Below, in pieces: positions 24,718-33,882 of a DNA stretch of 64,000 nt. Every line of letters starts with the position of its first letter. Position 1 is the stretch's first letter. Source of the stretch: JAENVT01 sp963720775. GTDB taxonomy: Bacteria > Actinomycetota > Acidimicrobiia > Acidimicrobiales > Ilumatobacteraceae. A model generated the notes under the pieces. The model made no database searches. It was given only the letters and a program-made list of their open reading frames with translations, and had not been told where the DNA came from. The stretch is taken from NCBI GenBank assembly GCA_963720775.1, contig CAVRGR010000005.1, forward strand, positions 62,001 to 126,000, in the 5' to 3' direction. A program made the position numbers and the translations under genes.

Positions 24718-26763
24718 ATGTCGGGCCGTCTGCTCAACCGCGAACTGAGCTGGCTCGACTTCAATCGGCGCGTGCTCGCTCTGGCGTACGAGCCGGGCAT
24801 TCCGTTGCTCGAACGGATCAAGTTCGTGGCGATCAGCTCGTCGAACCTCGACGAGTTCTTCCAGGTGCGCATCTCGGCTCTCAAAGACCAGGTCGCCGCC
24901 GGCGTCGCCGGAAGCTCCAGCGACGGCTTGTCGCCGACGCAGCAGTTGGCCGCGATTGGTCCCAACGTCGACAACTTCGTGATCGAGCAGGAGAAGGTGT
25001 TGCTCGATGTGCTCGTCCCTGAGCTGGCCGAGCGGGGATTGCGACTTGTCGGTTGGGACGACCTCCAGTCCGACGACCGGTCGTACCTCGCCGATGTCTA
25101 CCAACAGCGGATCTTCCCGGTGCTCACGCCGCTGGCCGTCGATCCCGCGCATCCCTTCCCGTACATCTCCAACCTCGCACTCAGCCTGGCGGCCATGGTC
25201 AGCGACCCTGATACCGGTGATCGGCGGTTCGTCCGCGTCAAGGTGCCCACGGTCTTTCCACGCCTCATCGGGTTGCCCGACGGCGTGCGCTATCTGCCGG
25301 TGGAGCAACTCATCGCGGCTCAGTTGCACAGCTTGTTCGTCGGCATGGTCGTGGAGGAACACGCGGTGTTCCGGGTCACCCGCAACGTCGACCTCACACT
25401 CGAAGACGAAGATGCCGACGACCTGTTGGCTGCCGTCGAGATGGAGCTGCGACGTCGACGGTTCGGCCGGGCCGTGCGCCTCGAAGTGCCCACCGGGATC
25501 GGCGAAGAGATGCTGGAGCTGCTGCTCCGCGAGCTGGATCTCGGCCCCCGTGACGTCACCGCTCACCGCGCTCCACTCGATCTCACCTGCCTGTGGCAGC
25601 TTCATGCGCACGATCGGCCCGATCTGAAGGACCGCCCGTGGCCACCGGTCACGGCAGGGCGGATCGCCGCAGCGGAGGAAAACGACCGCAGCACCTTCTC
25701 GGTGATCCGCGAGCGGCCTCTGATGGTCCATCATCCCTACGAGAGCTTCGCCAGCAGCTCGGAGTCGTTCATCGCTCAGGCCGCCGACGATCCTCGGGTG
25801 CAGAGCATCAAGATGACCCTGTATCGCGCCGGTGGCGACAGTCCGATTGCTCGCAGCCTGATGCGGGCCGCCGAGCGTGGCGTGCAGGTCGCCGTTCTCG
25901 TCGAACTGAAGGCGAGGTTCGACGAAGCAACCAATGTGACGTGGGCCAAGGCCCTCGAGCGTGCCGGCGTTCACGTTGTCTACGGCTTCGTCGGTTTGAA
26001 GACCCATGCCAAGTGCGTCTTGGTGGTTCGTGCCGACGAGGACGGCCTGCGTCGCTACTGCCACATCGGCACCGGCAACTACAACTCGCGTACTGCCCGG
26101 CTGTACGAAGACGTCGGGATCCTCACCTGCGATCCCGCCGTCGGCGACGACGTCGCCCAGTTGTTCAACCACCTCACCGGCTACAGCCGCGCCCACGACT
26201 ACGTGTCGTTGCTCGTCGCGCCGCGCGACATGCGCGGCCAGCTCATCGATCTCATCGAGCACGAAGCGACGCTCGGTAGCGAAGGTCGGATAGCGGCCAA
26301 GCTGAACTCGCTCGGCGACCCGGATCTCGTCGAGGCGCTCTACGAGGCCAGTCAGGCCGGCGTGCAGATCGACCTCGCGGTGCGCGGCATCTGCTGCCTT
26401 CGCGCGGGTGTTCCCGGGCTCAGCGACAACATTCGTGTCCGCTCGATCCTCGGTCGTTATCTCGAGCACTCGCGGATCATCCGCTTCGGCCATGGCGACA
26501 ATGGCGCACCACTCTTCCTCATCGGCTCCGCCGACTGGATGCCGCGAAACCTCGATCGTCGAATCGAGGTGCTGGTACCGGTGTCCCATCCGAAGCACCA
26601 AGACTGGCTCGACCGCGTTTTCGAGTTCGATTTCGCCGACGACACCGTGCGCTGGGAGATGGAGGCGGAGGGTTCCTGGCAGCGCCGTGGCCCGGAGCAG
26701 TTCAGTGAAGGCGACACCCAGGAGCGCTTCTACCAATGGGTTGCCGACCGGCAGAAGCGGTGA
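24718..26763 (+). CDS. ppk: Polyphosphate kinase 1
   Basis: The 681-residue PPK1 makes inorganic polyphosphate from ATP at the membrane. Its N-terminal start NRELSWLDFNRRVLALA is diagnostic. The autophosphorylated His is His449 in RYCHIGTGNYNSRTA. The two phospholipase-D-like catalytic domains and the C-terminal SADWMPRNLDRR stretch are complete. Length is normal for the family. A GGGAGA site precedes ATG. It lies directly upstream of the pstB-phoU-kinase-regulator cluster, though a Pho box lies between them, so polyphosphate synthesis and phosphate sensing are physically linked. Confidence 0.97.
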   Translation: MSGRLLNRELSWLDFNRRVLALAYEPGIPLLERIKFVAISSSNLDEFFQVRISALKDQVAAGVAGSSSDGLSPTQQLAAIGPNVDNFVIEQEKVLLDVLVPELAERGLRLVGWDDLQSDDRSYLADVYQQRIFPVLTPLAVDPAHPFPYISNLALSLAAMVSDPDTGDRRFVRVKVPTVFPRLIGLPDGVRYLPVEQLIAAQLHSLFVGMVVEEHAVFRVTRNVDLTLEDEDADDLLAAVEMELRRRRFGRAVRLEVPTGIGEEMLELLLRELDLGPRDVTAHRAPLDLTCLWQLHAHDRPDLKDRPWPPVTAGRIAAAEENDRSTFSVIRERPLMVHHPYESFASSSESFIAQAADDPRVQSIKMTLYRAGGDSPIARSLMRAAERGVQVAVLVELKARFDEATNVTWAKALERAGVHVVYGFVGLKTHAKCVLVVRADEDGLRRYCHIGTGNYNSRTARLYEDVGILTCDPAVGDDVAQLFNHLTGYSRAHDYVSLLVAPRDMRGQLIDLIEHEATLGSEGRIAAKLNSLGDPDLVEALYEASQAGVQIDLAVRGICCLRAGVPGLSDNIRVRSILGRYLEHSRIIRFGHGDNGAPLFLIGSADWMPRNLDRRIEVLVPVSHPKHQDWLDRVFEFDFADDTVRWEMEAEGSWQRRGPEQFSEGDTQERFYQWVADRQKR

Positions 26764-26784
26764 TTCGCCCAGCGTTGGCCCGCC

Positions 26785-26812
26785 GTTCACCTGGTGTTCA
26801 CCTCCGTTCAGG
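26785..26812 (+). promoter_or_regulatory. Pho box (GTTCACC direct repeats) upstream of pstB
   Basis: GTTCACC occurs at 26785 and again at 26796, followed by GTTCAGG at 26806, with spacings of 11 and 10 nt. This matches the direct-repeat units that actinobacterial PhoP/RegX3 regulators bind. It lies about 165-190 nt before the chosen pstB start. The RegX3-like regulator at 29686 is the obvious binder, implying autoregulation of the phosphate cluster. Confidence 0.8.
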
Positions 26813-26973
26813 ATTGCGACACCTGCGATCTCTACTCTCGCAATCGGTTGTTCCATCCGGTCAAGGAGTTCGCAAGCTTGAGCCTCAATCGTCGTGCTAG
26901 CGGCTGCAGCCGTGTTGACCTGGGCCGTCGTGACAGCACCGCAACGGCGGTGCTCCGCAGGCCCACCCAACGC

Positions 26974-27882
26974 ATGGCGGATCGTTCCTCGTTTCCAACT
27001 ACCGTTCGCAGCGATGGCTCCACGAATCTCACGGATCAGTTCGTGACGACCGATCAGGACCCGAGCGTCGCCACGGCCATCAGCGACCCCGCCGCCACGC
27101 CCGATGTCTTCACAACCGACGACCTGTCGGTGTACTACGGCGCCTTTCGCGCAGTGCGCGACGTCGACTTGCGGATCCGCCAGAACGAGATCACAGCCTT
27201 CATCGGCCCCTCCGGTTGCGGCAAATCGACGGTTCTGCGGTGCTTCAACCGGATGAACGACCTGATAGCCGGCGCACGAGTCGAGGGAACGATCCGCTAC
27301 CGAGGGGTCGACCTGTACGACCAGGCCGTCAGTGCCGTCGAGGTGCGCCGCCGGGTGGGCATGGTCTTCCAGAAGCCGAACCCGTTCCCCAAGAGCATCT
27401 ACGACAACGTCGCCTACGGCCCGCGGGTGTCGGGCTCGAGGAACAGACGTCAGCTCGACGTCATCGTCGAGAGCTCCCTGCGAGACGCAGCGCTGTGGGA
27501 TGAGGTGAAGGACCGCCTGAAGGCGTCTGCCCTCAGCCTGTCGGGTGGCCAGCAGCAACGGTTGTGCATCGCCCGAGCGATCGCCGTCAAGCCGGACGTG
27601 ATCTTGATGGACGAACCGTGCTCCGCCCTCGATCCGATCGCGACCTCGCGGATCGAAGACCTGATGCAGGCCATCAAGCAGGACTACACGATCTTGATCG
27701 TCACCCACAACATGCAGCAGGCGGCACGAGTCAGCGACCGAGTGGCGTTCTTCACCACCGAAGTCAGCGAGGTTGGTGATCGCCGCACTGGGGTCATGGT
27801 CGAGTTCGGGCGCACGGCCAAGATCTATTCGAACCCATCGGACAAGCGCACCGAGCAATATGTCACCGGGAGGTTCGGCTGA
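26974..27882 (+). CDS. pstB: Phosphate ABC transporter ATP-binding protein PstB
   Basis: A typical PstB ATPase has Walker A GPSGCGKST (78-86), NRMNDL, the signature LSGGQQQR, Walker B VILMDEPCSALDP, and the H-loop THN. The core begins near residue 50 (DLSVYYGAF), so the N-terminus is unusually long with the ATG chosen at 26974. A GTG at 27043 or an unannotated later start are alternatives, and no clear ribosome site decides between them. Its stop overlaps the phoU start (TGATG). pstS, pstC and pstA are not adjacent, so the ATPase must work with components encoded elsewhere. Confidence 0.9.
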   Translation: MADRSSFPTTVRSDGSTNLTDQFVTTDQDPSVATAISDPAATPDVFTTDDLSVYYGAFRAVRDVDLRIRQNEITAFIGPSGCGKSTVLRCFNRMNDLIAGARVEGTIRYRGVDLYDQAVSAVEVRRRVGMVFQKPNPFPKSIYDNVAYGPRVSGSRNRRQLDVIVESSLRDAALWDEVKDRLKASALSLSGGQQQRLCIARAIAVKPDVILMDEPCSALDPIATSRIEDLMQAIKQDYTILIVTHNMQQAARVSDRVAFFTTEVSEVGDRRTGVMVEFGRTAKIYSNPSDKRTEQYVTGRFG

Positions 27883-28628
27883 TGGATGAGCTGCGCAAGG
27901 GTTTTCACAACGATCTCGACGAAGCGCGCGCCGAACTCGTGCGCCTGGCAGCCTCGGTGACCGAAGCCATCCCGCGGGCCACGGCGGTGTTGTTGGACGG
28001 CGACCTGGAGGGTGCCGACTACATCATCCAGGGCGACGACGAGATCGACGCGCGATCGCTCGACCTGGAGGAGCGCTGCTATCGGATCCTCGCTCTGCAG
28101 GCTCCCGTGGCCAGCGATCTCCGTCAAGTGGTAGCTCTCCTGAAGATGATCGCCGACGTCGAACGGTCCGCTGATCTGGTCTGCAACATCTGCAAGGCGG
28201 CTCGTCGCATCTACGGCCACGACCTCGACCCGAAGCTGCGCGGCATCATCTCCAGAATGGGCGAGCAGGCCCAGCAGTTGTACACAGCGGCGATCGAGTC
28301 GTTCGTCGAGAACGACGCCGCCAAGGCGGCCGCGATCGACGATATGGACTCCTATCTCGACGCGTTGCAGAAGCAGTTCGTGCAGGCGATCTTCGAGAGC
28401 CATGCTGCAGGGCGCATCGACCTGCAGGTGGCTGTGCAGCTTGCAGTCGTCGCCCGCTTCTACGAGCGGATCGGCGACCACGCGGTCAACGTGGGCGAGC
28501 GTGTGCGGTTCGTCATCACCGGATGGCTGCCGGAGCACCACGGCGCCCAGCGCTTCAGGCTCCGCACGGACGACACCGGTGAGCTGCCGCGGGTCGGCAC
28601 CGTCCAGGACGGTGATGGCACGCCGTGA
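27882..28628 (+). CDS. phoU: Phosphate signalling regulator PhoU
   Basis: This 248-residue protein has two tandem PhoU helical bundles. Conserved metal-binding E/DxxxD-type stretches are visible (IADVERSADLVCNI in the first repeat and FYERIGDHAVNVGERV in the second). PhoU links the Pst transporter to the PhoR-type kinase and keeps the Pho response off when phosphate is plentiful. The length is normal, with a slight C-terminal extension. It overlaps pstB at its start and the kinase gene at its end, so the four genes form one tightly coupled operon. Confidence 0.95.
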   Translation: MDELRKGFHNDLDEARAELVRLAASVTEAIPRATAVLLDGDLEGADYIIQGDDEIDARSLDLEERCYRILALQAPVASDLRQVVALLKMIADVERSADLVCNICKAARRIYGHDLDPKLRGIISRMGEQAQQLYTAAIESFVENDAAKAAAIDDMDSYLDALQKQFVQAIFESHAAGRIDLQVAVQLAVVARFYERIGDHAVNVGERVRFVITGWLPEHHGAQRFRLRTDDTGELPRVGTVQDGDGTP

Positions 28629-29689
28629 TGACGTTCCGTCGGCGCCGAGCCGCCGTCGTTTCCGACCCGGAACGTGACGAGGCACGCCAACAGATCGCCC
28701 GACTGCAAGCCGAGATCCTTCGTCTTCGGCGTGCGCTCGACGGCTTGCCGATCGGAGTGGTGCTGGCCGATCGAGGCGGTGAGACCCTGGTCGAGAACGT
28801 AGCGGCCAGGACCTATCACGGTCATGCGGCGGTGCTCGTGAACGAAGCTGTCGAGCGTCACCTCCGTCGTGCCATCAATGGTGTTGCCAGTGGACAGAAC
28901 GTCGAGTTCATCGGCCCGCCGCGAACGGTCTTGGCCGTTCACGCGATTCCGCTCGAGGACGGAGGCGCGCTGGTGACCGTCGACGACGTCAGCGAGCGCG
29001 CCCGTCTCGATGCCATCCGCACCGACTTCGTGGCGAACATCAGCCACGAGTTGAAGACGCCGGTCGGTGCGCTCGCTGTGCTGGCGGAGGCGTTGGCAGA
29101 GATCGACGATCCTGCCGCCACGCGGCGACTCGCCGACAAGATGGTCGGCGAAGCACATCGCGCGGCGCGCACGATCGACGATCTGCTGGAGTTGTCGCGG
29201 ACCGAGTTGGGCGGAGCGGCAGCCAAAGATCTCGTGTCTGTTTCCCAGGTCATCGACGATGCCGTAGAGCGTGCCCGGGCGGCCGCCGAACAGCACTCGA
29301 TCAGCGTGAACGTCGACAACGGAGCGGGCGATCTGCACGTCGTCGGCAGCCACCGGCAACTGGTTTCGGCGGTCGCCAACCTGTTGGAGAACGCCGTCAA
29401 GTACAGCGACAGCGGATCGTCAGTGCTTATCGAGTCGCATCGCGACAACGGCTGCATCGAGATCGTCGTCACCGACACCGGGGTGGGCATTCCCCCTCGC
29501 GACATAGACCGAATCTTCGAGCGCTTCTATCGCGTCGACCGTGCCCGCAGCCGCGACACCGGCGGTACCGGGCTCGGCCTGTCGATCGTGCGTCACGTCG
29601 CCACCAACCACTCCGGCGAGGTCACTGTGCAATCACACGAGGGAGAAGGGTCGGTGTTCACCATGCGTCTGCCAGCAGGGGAGTCATGA
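28628..29689 (+). CDS. PhoR/SenX3-like sensor histidine kinase
   Basis: The protein (353 residues) has an N-terminal PAS-like segment at about 38-125. The HisKA motif follows, with phospho-acceptor His140 (VANISHELKTPVGALA). The ATPase domain has N-box LLENAVKY, G1 DTGVGIP and G2 GGTGLGLSIV. No transmembrane helix is seen, so it appears cytosolic, unlike classical SenX3. It should receive phosphate status through PhoU and PstB and phosphorylate the regulator encoded next. GTG at 28625 is an equally possible start. It overlaps both neighbours by a few bases. Confidence 0.93.
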   Translation: MTFRRRRAAVVSDPERDEARQQIARLQAEILRLRRALDGLPIGVVLADRGGETLVENVAARTYHGHAAVLVNEAVERHLRRAINGVASGQNVEFIGPPRTVLAVHAIPLEDGGALVTVDDVSERARLDAIRTDFVANISHELKTPVGALAVLAEALAEIDDPAATRRLADKMVGEAHRAARTIDDLLELSRTELGGAAAKDLVSVSQVIDDAVERARAAAEQHSISVNVDNGAGDLHVVGSHRQLVSAVANLLENAVKYSDSGSSVLIESHRDNGCIEIVVTDTGVGIPPRDIDRIFERFYRVDRARSRDTGGTGLGLSIVRHVATNHSGEVTVQSHEGEGSVFTMRLPAGES

Positions 29690-30399
29690 CACCTCAACCG
29701 GTTGTTCTCGTCGTCGAGGACGAGCCCAGCTTCGTCGAGGCCCTCACCATCGGGCTCACCCGCGAGGGCTTCCGGGTCGTCGCTGTGACCGACGGGTTCG
29801 AAGCGGTGCAGCGTTTCGATGACGTGCAGCCCGACATCGTGCTGCTCGATGTCATGCTGCCCAGGCTGAGCGGCATCGACGTGTGCCGCCAGTTGCGCAA
29901 GCGCAGCCATGTTCCGATCATCATGGTCACCGCCAAAGGAGCGGAGATCGACACCGTCGTCGGTCTCGAGGTCGGCGCCGACGACTACATCACCAAGCCC
30001 TACCGCATGCGTGAAGTCGTGGCCCGGATGCGTGCCGTTCTCAGGCGAGCCCCCGCCGACTCCAACTCGGCGTCCGAGTTGTCGCCTGGTTCGCTCGCCG
30101 TCGGCGACGTCGTGCTGGATCCCGACGAGCATCGAGTCACCATCGACGGTTCTGAGGTGTCGCTGCCACTCAAGGAGTTCGAACTGCTGCACCTGCTGCT
30201 CGCCAACGCCGGCCGCGTGTTGCCTCGTGAGACGCTGATCGACCGTGTGTGGGGCAGCGACTACGTGGGCGACACCAAGACGCTCGACGTGCACATCAAG
30301 CGGTTGCGTGCCAAGGTCGAGCCGAACCCGACCATCCCGACGCGCATCATCACGTACCGCGGCCTCGGCTACAAGTTCGATCGATCGAAGGACTCGTAG
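29686..30399 (+). CDS. RegX3/PhoB-like OmpR-family response regulator
   Basis: This 237-residue response regulator has receiver-domain acidic residues Glu11 and Asp12 (VVEDEP), phosphorylation site Asp55 (LLDVMLP), and Lys104 (ITKPYR). A C-terminal winged-helix OmpR domain follows (LPLKEFELLHLL, DVHIKRLRAKVE, TYRGLGYKF). It is the partner of the kinase upstream, overlapping it by ATGA. The Pho box before pstB fits its expected target. It most resembles mycobacterial RegX3 of the phosphate response; the exact orthologue name is inferred. Confidence 0.94.
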   Translation: MTPQPVVLVVEDEPSFVEALTIGLTREGFRVVAVTDGFEAVQRFDDVQPDIVLLDVMLPRLSGIDVCRQLRKRSHVPIIMVTAKGAEIDTVVGLEVGADDYITKPYRMREVVARMRAVLRRAPADSNSASELSPGSLAVGDVVLDPDEHRVTIDGSEVSLPLKEFELLHLLLANAGRVLPRETLIDRVWGSDYVGDTKTLDVHIKRLRAKVEPNPTIPTRIITYRGLGYKFDRSKDS

Positions 30400-30452
30400 C
30401 CTTCCCGGCGGCGGACACCGGGTCGACCTCGGAGGGGTCGTACCATGCCACC

Positions 30453-31763
30453 GTGTCCAGTGTCCGGCGACCTCCCGTACCGCGTAGACCGCCGCCACCG
30501 TTCGTGTCGCCGTTCCGCCGTCTTGCTCGCACTCACGCGCTGATGACTGCCGGCGATGTGGCGATGGTGGTCTCGCTCGCAGGGTCGTTGTTCTTCTCGA
30601 TCAGCCCCGACGCAGCGCGCAGCAAGGTATTGCTCTACCTGCTCGTCAGTTTCGCGCCCTTCGCCGTCGTGGCTCCGTTCATCGGCCCTTTCATCGATCG
30701 GGCAACCGGCGGGCGGCGGCTGGTCATCCAGCTCACGGCCGTCGGCCGAGCGTTGCTGTTCGTCACCATGATCTTCCATCTCGACGACCTGTTGTTGTTC
30801 CCGCTGTCGTTCGGAGTGATGGTTCTGCAGAAGACCTACAGCGTTTCCCGCTCGGCGCTGATCCCGCACGTCGTCAACAACAAGACCGAGTTGGTCGAGG
30901 CGAACTCCAAGCTCGGCTTGATCTCCGGGGCCATCGGCGCCTTGGCCGCTGCCCCGGCAGGCGCACTGGCAGCCATCTCACCGAAACTGTCGTTGCTGTT
31001 CGGGGTGGCGATGTTCGGCGCCGCTGTGATCTCTGCCTCGAGCCTGCCCCGCGGTGCTGTGTCGCCGGCCGCCCGGTTGGCAGAGCCGCCGGAGCTGCAG
31101 AAGGACACGCTTCGTTCGGCAGCGGTGGCGATGAGCCTGATCCGTGCCGTCATCGGCTTCTTGTTCTTCGAGTTGCTCTTCTGGCTCCGCGAGAACAGCT
31201 ACAGCAACCTGTGGATCGGGTTGGTGATCGGCGCGTCGACATTCGGCCTGATGCTCGGCAATGGTCTCGCGGCACCTCTGCGCGGTCGACTGCGTGAGGA
31301 GTTGATGCTGACGGCCGCCGTCATCATGATCGCGGTCGGCGGGATCGGCGCCGCAGCCCTCGGAGGTGTGGGCGCGGCGATCGCGCTGGCAGGAATCGCC
31401 AACCTTGCATCCGGGATCGGGCGAATGGCGTTCGATTCGATCGTGCAGCGCGATGCGCCGGGCGCCAACCAGGGTCAATCGTTCGCCAGGTTCGAGACCC
31501 GCTTCCAGCTGTCGTGGGCGGTCGCAGGCGTCATTCCGGTGCTGTTCACGTTCCCTGGTCGGGCTGCCTTCCTGACCGTTGGCTTGATCGGCGTGTTGGC
31601 AGGCGTCTTCTACATCCAGTCGTCGAGGCTGCGGTCGCGTGGCGGGGCGCGGGCGCGGGCGCGGCCTAGTCGCCGGGCAGCTCGAGGCGGGCGACCCACA
31701 AGCCCGGCGCGTCGATCTCGGCCGGGGTCGGTAGGGCGTTCGGACGGGCGAGAAGGGCGCTGA
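30453..31763 (+). CDS. Major facilitator superfamily transporter
   Basis: This roughly 436-residue polytopic membrane protein has about ten to twelve hydrophobic spans. An MFS-like loop (PFIGPFIDRATGGRR) lies between the second and third. It begins with a Pro/Arg-rich cytosolic stretch. GTG at 30453 is the chosen start, with GGAGGGG upstream but a long spacer; a later GTG is possible. The C-terminal 35 residues are Arg/Ser/Pro-rich and overlap the convergent DUF2342 gene by 98 nt, so this tail may be a recent read-through extension. The substrate is unknown. Confidence 0.8.
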   Translation: MSSVRRPPVPRRPPPPFVSPFRRLARTHALMTAGDVAMVVSLAGSLFFSISPDAARSKVLLYLLVSFAPFAVVAPFIGPFIDRATGGRRLVIQLTAVGRALLFVTMIFHLDDLLLFPLSFGVMVLQKTYSVSRSALIPHVVNNKTELVEANSKLGLISGAIGALAAAPAGALAAISPKLSLLFGVAMFGAAVISASSLPRGAVSPAARLAEPPELQKDTLRSAAVAMSLIRAVIGFLFFELLFWLRENSYSNLWIGLVIGASTFGLMLGNGLAAPLRGRLREELMLTAAVIMIAVGGIGAAALGGVGAAIALAGIANLASGIGRMAFDSIVQRDAPGANQGQSFARFETRFQLSWAVAGVIPVLFTFPGRAAFLTVGLIGVLAGVFYIQSSRLRSRGGARARARPSRRAARGGRPTSPARRSRPGSVGRSDGREGR

Positions 31764-32850
31764 GCCGGGCCTCGCCAACCCGATCGACGACGCCGCCGAC
31801 GAAGTTCTTGCCACGCTGAACCTGCTCGTGAGTGAGCCGCAGACCGAGCAGACGCTCGATGTACACGTCGCCGGCGCTGTGGTCGACGCGACGTCGCCTC
31901 ACTGCCTCGGCGATGCGCAGTGCGTCGCCTCCGATGACCCGCACCGAGACGCCATCGACCATGAAGTCGACATAACCGATCACCGCAGCCGCGGCAGCGT
32001 CGAGCGACGGCTCGAGCTCGCGTTGCTCGGGCGATTGCACGGCGCCGAGCAAAATGGCCGGGTCGCTGAAAGCCTGCTGCATCGCTTGTAACGGATCGGC
32101 GGAGTCATCGGTGTCGAGCGACGAGAGCTTGTCGGCAATGGCGTCTGGGTCGGGTCGGAAGGCGCCGACGTGGCGGCGCACGAGCGAGGCGAAATCTTCG
32201 CGTAGCGACGTGATCGAGAACAGGGCGTGGCCGGTGAGCTCTTGAGCCAGCACCCACATGCGCATCTCGTCGGCAGAGATGCTCCATTCCTCCGCGAACC
32301 GATCGATGTTGCCGGGCAGAACCGTGATGCTGGCGTCGCTCCGTGGGATGGGGAGGTCGTACTGGCCAAACGCGTGAGTAGCCATGCGACCGACCATCGA
32401 GCCGACGGCCATTCCCATCATCGATGGGGCCATCATCTTGCTGAGGTTTGCCATCATCGACATCAACGGATCGGCGTTGAGGTCGACGTCGGCTTCCGGC
32501 GGAGCGGCGGGCTGGCCGAGCGAGGTGGCCAGTTCGGTGAAGAGGGGGCGGTAGGCCTCGAGCGTGCGCTGCGCCCAGGCTCCGGCGGTGACCGGACTGA
32601 CCTCCGGCGAGGGGCCGCCGAAGCCGGTGAGATCGCGGACGTGCAACTCGGCGATCTGAGCCAACTCACCGAGCTTGATGCGCACGGTCGGGTCGATGTT
32701 CGCCTCCCCCGCGCCACCCGTGGCGGCCAGCCCCGCGAACTGCCGCGCCGCATCCCAGTTGAGCGGACCCTGACCAGCGAGCGCTCGGGCCAGGTCTCCG
32801 AACATCGGAAGGTTCTCGAACGGGTTCTCGGACTCCGGTCCGTCAGCCAT
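31666..32850 (-). CDS. DUF2342 / zincin-like protein (putative zinc-dependent metalloprotease family)
   Basis: The 394-residue protein matches the actinobacterial DUF2342 family, sometimes annotated as F420-biosynthesis-associated or zinc-dependent metalloprotease. It starts with FENLPMFGDLARALA, has a Met-rich hydrophobic span (about 130-155), and MWVLAQELTGHALFS where an HExxH motif would be. The first His is replaced by Gln203, leaving Glu204 and His208. Such degenerate motifs occur in the family, so protease activity is doubtful. The ATG at 32850 fits the family start. Function is not established. Confidence 0.8.
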   Translation of the reverse strand: MADGPESENPFENLPMFGDLARALAGQGPLNWDAARQFAGLAATGGAGEANIDPTVRIKLGELAQIAELHVRDLTGFGGPSPEVSPVTAGAWAQRTLEAYRPLFTELATSLGQPAAPPEADVDLNADPLMSMMANLSKMMAPSMMGMAVGSMVGRMATHAFGQYDLPIPRSDASITVLPGNIDRFAEEWSISADEMRMWVLAQELTGHALFSITSLREDFASLVRRHVGAFRPDPDAIADKLSSLDTDDSADPLQAMQQAFSDPAILLGAVQSPEQRELEPSLDAAAAAVIGYVDFMVDGVSVRVIGGDALRIAEAVRRRRVDHSAGDVYIERLLGLRLTHEQVQRGKNFVGGVVDRVGEARLSALLARPNALPTPAEIDAPGLWVARLELPGD

Positions 32851-32893
32851 GATCGCGAGCCTACGGCCTGCGTCGGCGGTAGCGTCCGTCGTC

Positions 32894-33868
32894 ATGACTG
32901 TCGCGGCGACCACGACTTCCGTGTGGATCAGCGATGGCTCCGATGGTCTCGGCCGGCGGGTGTTGGATCGCCTCCAGGCAAGTATGCAGCTCACGGAGGC
33001 CGACCTCGATCACAGCGACGTCCTGGTCTGGCTGGCCTCTGCCGACGCCGACGCACGGGCCCGCCGCCGGCAGAGCGCCACCGAGGGGTTCACCAACGCT
33101 CTTCTCGGGGCTCATCACGCAAGACATCTGGTACTGGTCTCTTCGGCGATGGTCTATGGAGCGTGGGCCAACAATCCGGTGCCGATCACCGAGGAGGCGG
33201 TCCTGCGACCCGACGTGGAGTTCGTCTATGCCCGTCAACTCGGCGCTGTGGAGCAACTCGCCGACGAATGGCGTCTCGCCGCGCCCGGGCGAACTGTCAC
33301 CGTGCTTCGTCCCGCCGTTGCCATGGCCGCCGACGGCACGAGCGGGCTCGCCGCAGCGCTGGCCGCCGGCATGGGTCAGCGGTTCGGTGAGGACGATCCT
33401 CCAGCACAGTTCCTCCACATCGACGATCTCGCGTCGGCCGTGCTCGTCGCCGTCGAGCAACAACTCGACGGCGTCTACAACGTCGCGCCCGACGGCTGGG
33501 TTGCCGGCGAGCGCGTTCGTGCACTCGCCGGTGCCGTGCCGCGACTCAAACTGCCAGAACGGCTCACCGAGGTCATCGGCAACCTTCGTTGGCGATTCCA
33601 GCGCGGCCCGATCCCGCCGGGGTTGCGCAGCTACACGCGCTGGTCGTGGCTAGTCGCCAACGACCGATTGAAGGCCGAGGGTTGGGTGCCGACTGTCACC
33701 AACGAGCAGGCGTACGTCGAGGGAACCGAAGCGAAGTGGTGGACCATGGTGAGCCCGAAGCGCAGGCAAGAAGTCGCCCTCGGTGGGCTTGCTGCACTTC
33801 TCGTTGCGGTCGGCTTCATCGTGTGGCGGGCAGTACGTCGAGCACAACGCAGGCGTAGCGCTCGCTGA
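32894..33868 (+). CDS. NAD-dependent epimerase/dehydratase-like protein with C-terminal membrane anchor
   Basis: The 324-residue protein resembles extended short-chain dehydrogenases. It has VSSAMVYGAW and a YARQLGAVEQL segment in place of the YxxxK site, TVLRPAVAMA, and FLHIDDLASAVLVA. The N-terminal glycine-rich nucleotide loop is weak (ISDGSDGLGRRVL), so cofactor binding may be altered. A single hydrophobic helix (about 300-315) followed by a basic tail suggests a membrane anchor. It is divergent from the DUF2342 gene with about 43 nt between starts. The substrate is unknown. Confidence 0.8.
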   Translation: MTVAATTTSVWISDGSDGLGRRVLDRLQASMQLTEADLDHSDVLVWLASADADARARRRQSATEGFTNALLGAHHARHLVLVSSAMVYGAWANNPVPITEEAVLRPDVEFVYARQLGAVEQLADEWRLAAPGRTVTVLRPAVAMAADGTSGLAAALAAGMGQRFGEDDPPAQFLHIDDLASAVLVAVEQQLDGVYNVAPDGWVAGERVRALAGAVPRLKLPERLTEVIGNLRWRFQRGPIPPGLRSYTRWSWLVANDRLKAEGWVPTVTNEQAYVEGTEAKWWTMVSPKRRQEVALGGLAALLVAVGFIVWRAVRRAQRRRSAR

Positions 33869-33882
33869 CAACCGCCTCGTCG

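Noticed and set aside
24592..27858. A 1088-residue minus-strand frame
   Set aside because: It lies opposite ppk and pstB, which have complete catalytic motifs, so it is a shadow.
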